The translations under genes were made by a program, and so were the position numbers. A stretch of 64,000 nucleotides of DNA from positions 48,913-112,912 of the forward strand of contig JAGCPB010000044.1 of NCBI GenBank assembly GCA_017642425.1, read 5' to 3'. Origin of the DNA: Bacteroidaceae bacterium (GTDB taxonomy: Bacteria; Bacteroidota; Bacteroidia; Bacteroidales; Bacteroidaceae). A model generated the notes under the pieces. The model did not search any database. It was not told the origin of the DNA and worked only from the letters and a program-made list of their open reading frames with translations. Shown one piece after another: positions 36,101 through 42,847 of this stretch; the first letter of the stretch is position 1, and each line of letters begins with the position of its first letter.

Positions 36101-36901
36101 ACCCAGAACGCCACTCTCACCAGTCTCTAAATTGAGTGTATCCTTATTAACGATAATCTTATCTAAATCTGCAAGAGTATAAACATGATCAACAACTGTT
36201 ACATTGCAAGTATCTGAAACCGCGCCAAGAGATGCTATTATTAAAACATTGCCGCTCTTAAGGGTTGCTACAACACCATTTGCATTTACCGTAGCAACGG
36301 AAATGTTATTTGATTTCCATACAATATCCTGCAAAGATATTTCTGTACCATCAGCCGCATAGCCAATGGCACTTAATGAATCACCTTGACCGGTTTCCAA
36401 GTTTAGTTCAGCCCTATCAAGAGCTATTTTTACGACATCGGCAATAGTATAAGTATGATCGATGACTTTTACGATACATGTATCAGCAATATCACCTATA
36501 AAGGCAATTATAAGAGCATCACCACTTTGATAGGTTCTGACAACACCATTCTCATCAATAGACGCTACAGAATAATTGTCTGACTTCCATTGCAGATTGT
36601 CCAATGTCATTTCAACTCCATCTGCATCATAACCTTTGACGCTTAATGTAGTGCTACCGCCAGTTTCCAGATTAACTTCACTCCTATTGATTATTAGACG
36701 TGTCAGGACAGGGGTATTATCTATTTCTTTAACGTCTGTAATACTTACGCTATCGAGATTGGCTATTTCATACTGATTGTTTGATCCGCTCTTTTCATAA
36801 ACGTTCAAATAATACTGTGCTGATGCTGATAATGATCCCATCAACAATAATGCGGTTGCAAATATGCGAGCCGATACTTTCTTTAAGGATATATTTTTCA
36901 T
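33107..36901 (-). CDS. Large secreted surface protein: four Ig-like repeats, vWA region, duplicated module, FISUMP-like end
   Basis: A 1264-residue exported protein. Residues 1-28 are a signal peptide (LSASAQ); ~29-60 carry the YEIANLDSVSI segment seen in many Bacteroidales surface proteins. Residues ~64-418 hold four ~88-residue bacterial Ig-like (Big_2) repeats (NLETG... WKSDNYSVASIDENGVV). A von Willebrand A-like part follows (AIVTFTDGLDQGS), then LVLDCSSSLGDD with a DxSxS metal motif. Two copies of a module with WSGDxSGSYGYY follow, and the end (WATFNVGATNYYGYG; WRMPTREEMKEL; GYWSSS) resembles FISUMP domains. It is probably an adhesin or surface binding protein. More AT-rich than the flanking genes. 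Confidence 0.8.
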   Translation of the reverse strand: MKNISLKKVSARIFATALLLMGSLSASAQYYLNVYEKSGSNNQYEIANLDSVSITDVKEIDNTPVLTRLIINRSEVNLETGGSTTLSVKGYDADGVEMTLDNLQWKSDNYSVASIDENGVVRTYQSGDALIIAFIGDIADTCIVKVIDHTYTIADVVKIALDRAELNLETGQGDSLSAIGYAADGTEISLQDIVWKSNNISVATVNANGVVATLKSGNVLIIASLGAVSDTCNVTVVDHVYTLADLDKIIVNKDTLNLETGESGVLGVRGFASNGTEITLKNVLWRCNDSSIATIDENGLIKAQKNGTALITASFGLISDTCTLVIVDHIYTLSEVVKLLINNRELNLETSDNYTLNVSGFAADWAIIPLEGVVWKSSNPSVAIVDNNGAVSALTKGTTFIISSLGDISDTCFVTVKDKFVSIDVTIDSLAKSGVYLGVMGFNKQLYTKPVSLLNTDSKKAFDNFMDGMEMKNGTLLCYSVDNAIDSLGSVALPDNVSKVAIVTFTDGLDQGSIDMIEAVTGQYYDSDDEYLAAIKHKIKTYSLAGVPITAYSVGVRGSDVKDMSKFQSTLKQLASSDEYAIEVQNMSEVNAKFKEIASQLNRSINYQTVPIVMPGLSNGTRVRFTFDNVADATNSTLYVEGIYNRRDRSLTDVEYHGMTSISGSEVVGEVTEVIFTKFTFENILTDDNSFINKSFINEWYMTPDGLWQQNSEFDPDQQPDIELEQSTIVIILVLDCSSSLGDDFGTAKNNAKDFISTMYSATGGDDFTGGNSGDLNENYSIYSKNPIHLSLAVSIDGTRYYLTQEQYAKANLGRATVEGLTVVFGGESFIMALQNEPINNLYYSYAKLYYDQCLPTYSQGQVISTCWSYIQKAFTTFGGTALSDYFWSGDKSGSYGYYICSGGMSTSSSFYPVRQVRSTSSQSPIDWRDKNDLTLVAYKGTKRYNFSKEQWSSLSNKGDYDVQGVLVTVGMNKFVIALKNEEIDDVYHSVAKQYYDSNLPDYTQIYIITQKWGLINNALTAFGGNALDWLWSGDQSGSYGYYVYSGGVSTSSGKCSVRLVYPYSDYVDLGLSVKWATFNVGATNYYGYGDYYSWGETEVKTNYSLINYKYRLSGDSYENIKFSKYNSSDGKGVVDSLTVLEPSDDVAHMKWGGEWRMPTREEMKELVSCCTWTWTTINGMNGYLVTSNIAGYTDRSIFLPAAGCYYGTNLTNGGSDGGYWSSSLDPLFPDPYNSSFIGFDSKQVSATWVGSGSAGRSVRPVCP

Positions 36902-37365
36902 TTCTTTATTATTTTGCAGGTTAGTGATTCGGATGCTATGATATAAGTGCCTTCCGGCAATTCAGAGATACTGAATGTAACAGAGCCATTGGAGTCTGTT
37001 TTATATGAATTAAGGGGTTGACCACTGGAAGCAATCAAACGGACAACTATATCTGCTTTTGCTCCGGTAATGCAAACCGTGTATTCATCAAGAGTGATGC
37101 TTGCTTTCTTTTCGGTTATAGGATTGACAGCATCATCAACTTCCTTTTCATCAAAAGTGAATTTGGAAAACTTAGACAATTCATAACGCAACTCTACTTT
37201 AGATGTTTTGACGACCAGTTCAGTTTCGGTAAACGTAACTAACGGCTTTTCTTCAAAGCCAAAACTAAACTCTTGACCATCCTTTTGATGTACTGTAAGG
37301 GTATTTTGCGCAAATGCTTGACACACAAACAAAGCGAATAATGATAGAAACGATAGCCTTCTCAT
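36898..37365 (-). CDS. Small secreted protein with sorting-tail-like C-terminus
   Basis: A 155-residue exported protein (MRRLSFLSLFALFVCQAFAQ). After the LTVHQKDGQEFSFGFEEKP segment, related to the KDG...I..I starts of Bacteroidales surface proteins, the last ~60 residues (VVRLIASSGQPLNSYKTD ... LPEGTYIIASESLTCKIIKK, given in part) look like the secretion/sorting tail (Por-type, T9SS type A-like). It overlaps the 1264-residue gene by 4 bp and precedes it, so the two are translated together. Function unknown; a partner or anchor of the large protein is an inference. Confidence 0.65.
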   Translation of the reverse strand: MRRLSFLSLFALFVCQAFAQNTLTVHQKDGQEFSFGFEEKPLVTFTETELVVKTSKVELRYELSKFSKFTFDEKEVDDAVNPITEKKASITLDEYTVCITGAKADIVVRLIASSGQPLNSYKTDSNGSVTFSISELPEGTYIIASESLTCKIIKK

Positions 37366-37439
37366 AAACATTCCATTATACATCCCTGTCCCCTAAGGAA
37401 TAATATACAAAAAAGGTGTGGGAACATATTGTCTCACAC

Positions 37440-37592
37440 CGTCAACTGGCTCTAGCATGCCATCTTCTCGAGTAAGACAACAGCTACCACACCAGTGGAT
37501 AATATCTATACGTCATTGACGGATATTATCTACCACTGTGATGCCATTGTCACCATTTTCGAGAAGAGTCAAATTTGCTAGATTTGTTGACG
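37440..37592. repeat. 153-bp imperfect palindrome with attC-like layout
   Basis: Outer boxes CGTCAAC / GTTGACG (37440-37446, 37586-37592), then TCTAGCA / TGCTAGA (37451-37457, 37576-37582), then CTTCTCGA / TCGAGAAG, an imperfect middle, and GATAATATC / GATATTATC around a loop that itself folds (CGTCA-T-TGACG). The whole can form one long hairpin. It lies between the divergent small secreted gene and the GNAT pair. The rest of the 37366-37780 gap is AT-rich with no gene seen. Confidence 0.65.
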
Positions 37593-37738
37593 AAAATGAT
37601 TCAATAACACCATTTAGTATGTCTGTCAAGCGGTCTTACGATGCTTGGCAAGGCAAATCTAAACAAAAGAATCAATAATGACCACAATTTTAGGCAATTA
37701 TTTATTTGTTAGCTAGCATCAACAACAATAATTTGTTA

Positions 37739-37746
37739 TACCTTTG
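37739..37746 (+). promoter_or_regulatory. -7 promoter box of the antitoxin/GNAT pair
   Basis: TACCTTTG fits TAnnTTTG and lies 34 bp before the ATG of the 60-residue gene. Confidence 0.5.
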
Positions 37747-37780
37747 CCCTTGAAGTATAAATCTTATAAACTATTGAATT

Positions 37781-37963
37781 ATGTCAATACCAGTAACAAA
37801 CATCCCAGTGCTAACGGGTGAGGTGGCAGAACGCTTCATTGAGCAATGTGAGTACAACGCAAAGTATTTGCGCGGTTCCGAGTGGACCCAGGAGAAAGAA
37901 GATACGTTTAATACCATAATGGAACGTTCTAAGGAACTCCAACACAATCTGACACACAAATGA
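37781..37963 (+). CDS. Small antitoxin-like protein upstream of GNAT
   Basis: A 60-residue protein, MSIPVTNIPVLTGEVAERF followed by a charged helical part (WTQEKEDTFNTIMERSKEL). I do not see a ribbon-helix-helix start, so it is not an ordinary DUF1778 antitoxin. Its size, the 4-bp overlap with the GNAT gene and its place first in the pair fit the antitoxin position of GNAT toxin-antitoxin modules. That role is inferred from context. Confidence 0.6.
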   Translation: MSIPVTNIPVLTGEVAERFIEQCEYNAKYLRGSEWTQEKEDTFNTIMERSKELQHNLTHK

Positions 37964-38568
37964 CTCTGAGCGATCTCAGCTACCTGCCTCAAGGAGCGCC
38001 AGGGCTGAATATTCAGGCTTTCGACTGCGGTAGGAAGTCCGTTAATGATTTTTTTCATTATGAAGCACAGGATTATCAGGATGAATTATTTGGAAAAACC
38101 TATTATTGGGTTCATCCAGACCATCCTGCCGACATTGTAGCCGGTTTTACCGTTGCTAATGCCAGTATCTTCACCAAGCGTTTGCCAAATGCCCGACAGA
38201 AGAAAATTGGTTTTGAGGTGCACCATGAAAAGGGTCTTATCAACTATCCATCCATTCTGCTAGCACAACTAGGTGTAGATGTAAAGTACAAAGGCTTGCA
38301 CCTTGGCCCTCAAATAATAGAGTTTGTTATGCAGTGGTTCACATCACCAGACAACAAATCCGGTTGTCGCCATCTGATAGTTGACGCATACGATGAGCCG
38401 CATTTGCTGGAATTCTATCAACGCAATGGTCTCAATCTGTTCTTCTCATCGGTTGAACAAGAGATGGCATATCGCAATTGGAATAAGGAGAAAGATGGTC
38501 TATTGGAGACGAGGCTGATGTTTAGGGATATGATTCTACTAAAGCGTCCTTCTATAAGACGATCGTAG
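37960..38568 (+). CDS. GNAT-family acetyltransferase, candidate toxin
   Basis: A 202-residue GNAT-fold protein. FTVANASIF precedes the usual central strand, ILLAQLGVDVKYKGLHLGPQ matches the acetyl-CoA loop region (L-x-x-LAVD...G-G-x-x-L) seen in TacT/AtaT-like toxins, and the end has FYQRNGLNLF (the FYxxxGF motif). TacT-type toxins acetylate aminoacyl-tRNA; others modify ribosomal proteins or small molecules. The pairing with a small overlapping upstream gene in an AT-rich island supports a toxin-antitoxin reading, but a plain acetyltransferase remains possible. Confidence 0.7.
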   Translation: MTLSDLSYLPQGAPGLNIQAFDCGRKSVNDFFHYEAQDYQDELFGKTYYWVHPDHPADIVAGFTVANASIFTKRLPNARQKKIGFEVHHEKGLINYPSILLAQLGVDVKYKGLHLGPQIIEFVMQWFTSPDNKSGCRHLIVDAYDEPHLLEFYQRNGLNLFFSSVEQEMAYRNWNKEKDGLLETRLMFRDMILLKRPSIRRS

Positions 38569-38615
38569 CACAAAAGGGATTCTTTGCGTAATGTGATAAA
38601 GATTCTGGTTGCACA

Positions 38616-38798
38616 GAACTTTTTGGGGTATCGGTATCGGAAACCATGGCCGCCCGTGGGCATGTGAACGGGGGGACCGCTGTGCAATAAGGTATCATGG
38701 AAGGTATGAGTTAGTTCATGCCTTTCAGGATGCCTTAGTGTGCAGTGGTGGGATAGCGCGAAGCGCGTAGTTTCAGATACTGATACCCCAAAAAGTTC
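38616..38798. repeat. 183-bp element with imperfect 29-bp inverted ends
   Basis: Arms at 38616-38644 and 38770-38798 match at 27 of 29 positions (core TTTTTGGGGTATC ... GATACCCCAAAAA). Weaker matching continues outward (GTAATGTG / CACATTAC). It fills most of the 38569-38816 gap between the convergent GNAT and cbiB genes. No gene is visible in it. It may be a small non-coding mobile element or a two-way terminator. Confidence 0.65.
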
Positions 38799-38816
38799 CC
38801 CAGAATATTGCACACA

Positions 38817-39770
38817 TTACACAAAAAGAACCGTCCCTACTGTGTACCCTACTGTGTACAGCGCGAGCATCAGAATCTCGGAGAGGATGTTGATGCGGAT
38901 GGCGCGGCGGGCATCTTGAGTGGTTAGGGGACGGTCGTTATGGCCGATGTAGGGTTTGTAGAACTCCTGGCCGAAATAGGTGTGAGTGCCTCCGAAACGG
39001 CAGTTCAGGATACCGGCCAGAGCTGACTCGGGGTAGCCGGAGTTGGGGCTGGCATGCTGGCGGCCATACTTGTGAACAAAGCCTAAAAGACCGGGATGGC
39101 CTGCTACGAGAACCATTAGCAAAGCGGTCAGGCGGGCGGGAATCCAATTGGCTACATCGTCTATATGGGCGGCCCAACAGCCAAAATCCTTGTAGCGTTC
39201 GGTCTTGTAGCCTATCATGGAGTCTAATGTGTTTATCATCTTGTAGGCGGCCATTCCGGGTATGCCTAAGAGCATATACCAGAAGAGCGGGGCTATCACT
39301 CCGTCGCTCAGGTTCTCGGCCAGAGTTTCAAGGGCGGCGGTACGGATTTCCTGTGCATCCAGCTGGGCGGTATCGCGGCCCACTATGCGTGAAAGCTGCG
39401 CCCTACCCTTTTCAAGTGACACATCAACCGCCTTGAATACCATCCTGACCTCTTTTATCAGAGTTTTGCCGGCCAGAAAATAGAATATGAATATGGCCGA
39501 TACACCCACACCAAGCCACTGATTCACTCCATAGCAGAACGGTATGAACCACCAGAATAACGCGTACGTTGCACCTATCAGGATTATGGCGGTCAGAGCG
39601 CCTTTGAGCATACGGCGGGCGCCGCGATTGAGAGCTTTCTCTGCGCCGCCAATCAGCTTGCCCATACCCACTACGGGGTGCGGGAGCCAGGCGGGATCAC
39701 CAATCAGGGCGTCCAGCAGCGCTCCTGCCAGCAGCGGCAGCAACAATATGGCTAATTGCTGAAAATCCAT
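38817..39770 (-). CDS. cbiB: Adenosylcobinamide-phosphate synthase
   Basis: A 317-residue inner-membrane protein of the CbiB/CobD(Pseudomonas) family, which attaches aminopropanol phosphate to adenosylcobyric acid. Seen: LLDALIGDPAWLPHPVVGMGK, ENLSDGVIAPLFWY, NTLDSMIGYKTERYKDFG, and PESALAGILNCRFGGTHTYFG. The carboxyl end (YTVGYTVGTVLFV) is encoded by a 12-bp tandem duplication (38835-38858) running into a GGGACGGTTCT-type repeat that also gives the stop codon, so the native end has been rewritten. Overlaps cobD by 19 bp. Confidence 0.93.
   Translation of the reverse strand: MDFQQLAILLLPLLAGALLDALIGDPAWLPHPVVGMGKLIGGAEKALNRGARRMLKGALTAIILIGATYALFWWFIPFCYGVNQWLGVGVSAIFIFYFLAGKTLIKEVRMVFKAVDVSLEKGRAQLSRIVGRDTAQLDAQEIRTAALETLAENLSDGVIAPLFWYMLLGIPGMAAYKMINTLDSMIGYKTERYKDFGCWAAHIDDVANWIPARLTALLMVLVAGHPGLLGFVHKYGRQHASPNSGYPESALAGILNCRFGGTHTYFGQEFYKPYIGHNDRPLTTQDARRAIRINILSEILMLALYTVGYTVGTVLFV
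38819..38839. repeat. GGGACGGTTCT repeat at the end of cbiB
   Basis: ACACAAAAAGAACCGTCCCT matches one half of the repeat copies in cbiA. It encodes the last four or five residues of CbiB on the minus strand. Confidence 0.6.
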
Positions 39771-40768
39771 TCCTTAATTCCCTCTATAAGCAGGTCATCG
39801 GCCTCTTTATCCTGCACGGCTATGCGGAAACAGCCGTCATCCAGGCCTTCAAAATTGGATGCATCACGTATCAGCAAGCCTTTCTCCTTAGCCAGAAACT
39901 CTTTTAGAGCCCTTGCTTTACCCATACGCAAACGTGCAAGCAGCATATTTGAGTCCGATGGCCAAACCTCAATCAAACCGGTCTTGGCAAACTCTACAGC
40001 CACACGTTCACGCTCCTCTATCAATGCGGCGGCATCAATGCGATACAAGTCGCTGTTTTGCAGCAGGAACTTGCCCGCCTCAATAGCCAAAGCATTAACT
40101 GACCAGGGCATACGGAACAGGCTGAGTTGCCTGATCAGTCTGGCATTGCCGCTCACTCCCCCTATCCTCAATCCCGGTACCCCGAATTGCTTGGTCATGG
40201 AATGCAGCAACAGCACATTGGGTTGCTGGGCAGCATAAAAAGCATCAAGCACCTTTTTACGGGTGTATGGAGCGTATGACTGATCAATAACAAAAATGCA
40301 ATCAGGATTGCTCTCTATCAGTTCCGTGAGCCAGCCATAATCCCAGACTTTTCCGGTCGGGTTGTTAGGATTGCAGAGCCAGCAAAGCCCTCCTACCGGA
40401 GACTTTACGGCTTGTTCAGAGTAGGCCAGCATTATCTTGTGACGGTTAATGCGGCAGGCATCGGCATACTCACTGAATGTGGGTACCGGTATCACGGATT
40501 TGCTCTCACGGTAAACCTGAGCAATAAGATAGATTGCCTCGGTAGCGCCGTTGGTTACGCATAGGTTATCGGCCTGAACGCCCAGGTGGTTGGCCCAAAA
40601 ACCGGTCAGCGATGATGCATCGGGCTCCGGGTATGAGCATATCAAGGGCATTACCTGGTCCAGATGCTCATAGAGTGCGTCCAGGTCTGTGCGGCACACA
40701 ATGTTTGAGCTGAAATTGTACTTAATTCCAGGATACTCAAAAACATCGTCACCGTGTCCCTTAATCAT
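39752..40768 (-). CDS. cobD: Threonine-phosphate decarboxylase (PLP-dependent aminotransferase fold)
   Basis: A 338-residue fold-type I PLP enzyme. HGDDVF and YPEPDA at the amino end, TNGATEAIYLIAQ, LCNPNNPTGKVW, and the lysine site LLHSMTKQFGVPGLRIGG are present. In cobalamin assembly it makes (R)-1-amino-2-propanol phosphate from threonine phosphate, the substrate of the neighbouring CbiB. It overlaps cbiB by 19 bp and cbiP by 8 bp, which supports this over a histidinol-phosphate aminotransferase. Confidence 0.9.
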   Translation of the reverse strand: MIKGHGDDVFEYPGIKYNFSSNIVCRTDLDALYEHLDQVMPLICSYPEPDASSLTGFWANHLGVQADNLCVTNGATEAIYLIAQVYRESKSVIPVPTFSEYADACRINRHKIMLAYSEQAVKSPVGGLCWLCNPNNPTGKVWDYGWLTELIESNPDCIFVIDQSYAPYTRKKVLDAFYAAQQPNVLLLHSMTKQFGVPGLRIGGVSGNARLIRQLSLFRMPWSVNALAIEAGKFLLQNSDLYRIDAAALIEERERVAVEFAKTGLIEVWPSDSNMLLARLRMGKARALKEFLAKEKGLLIRDASNFEGLDDGCFRIAVQDKEADDLLIEGIKEWIFSN

Positions 40769-42257
40769 TGCTGCTCATTATTTTGTACAACAAAGGCATA
40801 TTGATATGCTTGCGCACGTGGTCGGCCAGCAGGTCATACTGCTGCTGCTTGAATGCGGCGTAGTCAAGAGTCTGAGCAATATCCTGTTTCTTGGCATACG
40901 GTCCAATCAGATAATCAATTACCGCCTTGTTGTCAAGTATTCCGTGAATGTAGGTTCCCATAGTGCGGGCATCGGCCATACATCCGTCTTTTGTCCCGTC
41001 CTGCAAGGTGTTGAGCGGGCTGCATGCGGCATTCTGCTCAGGGAGTGTGCGGCCCATATGTATCTCGTAACCTTGACAGTCAGCACCACCTTTGCCAAAA
41101 CTGAACTGCACCTGACGTGTAACTTTTTCACCCTCCATTACTGTCCTTACGGGCAGCAGTCCCAAGCCGGGCATTTCACGCACGCTGCCCTCAACGCCGT
41201 CGGGGTCACTTACGCTTAGTCCCATCATCTGATAACCGCCGCAAATACCCATAACGGTCGTACCGTTCCGGTGTGCGCGCAGGATTGCCTCGGCCACACC
41301 GTTGCTGCGGATGGTTAATATATCGTCTATTGTACTCTTGGTGCCGGGAATAAGTATGATATCGGCCTTGCCAATCTCTTCTGTGTTGTTGGTATAATAA
41401 AGATTGACTCTGGGGTCCTGCTCCAGCATACCAAAGTCGGTAAAGTTGGATATGTGGCCCAGCAGAATCACGGCCACATTGACTTTTCCGCTTACGGCAC
41501 TGCGCTGTTTCTGCGTCAGCTCCATCGAGTCCTCCTCTTCAATATGTATGTCCTTGAAGTAAGGAACTACACCCAGAACCGGCACTTTGCAGATATCCTC
41601 AAGTATCTTGCGGCCCTGGTCAAACAGACGCAGGTCTCCGCGGAACTTGTTGATTATTATGCCTTTTATAAGCTTCTGGTCATCGGGAGTCTGGAGAGCT
41701 ATCGATCCGTATGCGCTTGCAAAAACTCCTCCCCTATCAATATCGGCCACAAGGATTACGCGTGCCCCGGCGTATCGGGCCATAGGCATATTCACCAGAT
41801 CCGTGTCACGAAGATTCATTTCCGATATGCTGCCTGCACCCTCCATCACTATCGGGTTGTAGCGGTTGCTCAGGCGATCAAAGGCAGCATTCACCTCCTT
41901 GCGGAGCACCTCACGACCTTCATCCCGGCGGAAATAATCATACGCTCCCATATTACCGATAGCCTTCCCGTTAAGCACCACCTGCGATGTATGGTCCGAG
42001 CTGGGTTTGAGCAGCAGCGGGTTCATATCGGTGTGGCAGGGAACGCCGGCAGCCTCAGCCTGAACGGCCTGCGCGCGACCTATCTCCAGGCCATCGGGAG
42101 TGGCGTAAGAGTTGAGCGCCATATTCTGCGCCTTGAAGGGAGCCGGGCTGTAGCCGTCCTGACGGAATATGCGGCACAGGGCTGTTGCTATCACACTCTT
42201 GCCTACATCGCTGCCGGTTCCGGCCAGCATTATGGGATATAATCTTTCAATTTTCAA
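40761..42257 (-). CDS. cbiP: Adenosylcobyric acid synthase (glutamine-hydrolysing)
   Basis: A 498-residue CobQ/CbiP amidating four side chains of adenosylcobyrinic a,c-diamide. P-loop-like MLAGTGSDVGKSVIATALCR, FKAQNMALNSYAT, a glutamine amidotransferase half with the nucleophile Cys in MGICGGYQMMG and His in MGTYIHGILD. The start is unsure: TTG at 42257 gives the usual ~9 residues before LAGTGSD, whereas the first ATG (42230) starts exactly at MLAGTG. The 20-bp gap before it contains repeats of CAATTCT. Confidence 0.93.
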   Translation of the reverse strand: MKIERLYPIMLAGTGSDVGKSVIATALCRIFRQDGYSPAPFKAQNMALNSYATPDGLEIGRAQAVQAEAAGVPCHTDMNPLLLKPSSDHTSQVVLNGKAIGNMGAYDYFRRDEGREVLRKEVNAAFDRLSNRYNPIVMEGAGSISEMNLRDTDLVNMPMARYAGARVILVADIDRGGVFASAYGSIALQTPDDQKLIKGIIINKFRGDLRLFDQGRKILEDICKVPVLGVVPYFKDIHIEEEDSMELTQKQRSAVSGKVNVAVILLGHISNFTDFGMLEQDPRVNLYYTNNTEEIGKADIILIPGTKSTIDDILTIRSNGVAEAILRAHRNGTTVMGICGGYQMMGLSVSDPDGVEGSVREMPGLGLLPVRTVMEGEKVTRQVQFSFGKGGADCQGYEIHMGRTLPEQNAACSPLNTLQDGTKDGCMADARTMGTYIHGILDNKAVIDYLIGPYAKKQDIAQTLDYAAFKQQQYDLLADHVRKHINMPLLYKIMSSND

Positions 42258-42277
42258 TTCTCAATTCTCAATTTAAA

Positions 42278-42847
42278 TCATTTGCTGTTTTTGTAAGCAA
42301 AAGTCTTCCAACGTTCTTCCGGCCAGTTCTGGCGGTCAAGTTCAAAGCGGGCCATAACAAAGAAAAGGTCACTCAGACGGTTAATGAACCGCAGTATCTC
42401 CTGGGGGAGAGCATCCTCACGATGCAATGTCCACAATCTGCGCTCCGCCCTGCGGGCCACGGTGCGTGCGTACTGTAAATGGGCGGCAAGCGGAGTTCCA
42501 CCCGGAAGCAGGAAATAGCCATTGTCCTTAAGTTGGGCCGTCATTCGGTCCATCCACTCCTCACACGTGCGGTCCATATCGGCCGTAAGCGAATTGGGAT
42601 TGGCATCCCGTTTACACGATGGAGTTGCTACCAGACTCATCACTGTCATTAGTTCTGTCTGAATTTTCTTGAGCAGTTCCTGCCAGTCATCATCGGCCTT
42701 AAGCAGACTGCGCACTATGCCTATCTGGGCATTCAGTTCATCGAGAGTGCCGTTGGCCTCTATCCGAATATCGTCTTTAGGCACGCGCTCCCCGCCATGA
42801 ATACCGGTGGTGCCGTCATCGCCTGTACGTGTATATACTCTTTTCAT
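42278..42847 (-). CDS. pduO: Cob(I)alamin adenosyltransferase, PduO type
   Basis: A 189-residue adenosyltransferase. MKRVYTRTGDDGTTGIHGGERVPKDD with the following IEANGTLDELNAQIG and a late TVARRAERRLW plus RFINRLSDLFFVMAR are the PduO/ATR hallmarks; strings are quoted in part. It moves the adenosyl group of ATP to cobalt. The ATG at 42847 overlaps the cbiA stop (ATGA), which fixes the start; the upstream in-frame ATG at 42856 lies inside cbiA. Confidence 0.93.
   Translation of the reverse strand: MKRVYTRTGDDGTTGIHGGERVPKDDIRIEANGTLDELNAQIGIVRSLLKADDDWQELLKKIQTELMTVMSLVATPSCKRDANPNSLTADMDRTCEEWMDRMTAQLKDNGYFLLPGGTPLAAHLQYARTVARRAERRLWTLHREDALPQEILRFINRLSDLFFVMARFELDRQNWPEERWKTFAYKNSK

Noticed and set aside
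33107-36901. CRISPR array
   Set aside because: The regular ~265-bp periodicity on this stretch comes from the four Ig-like protein repeats; no short direct repeats with unique spacers are seen anywhere in the window.
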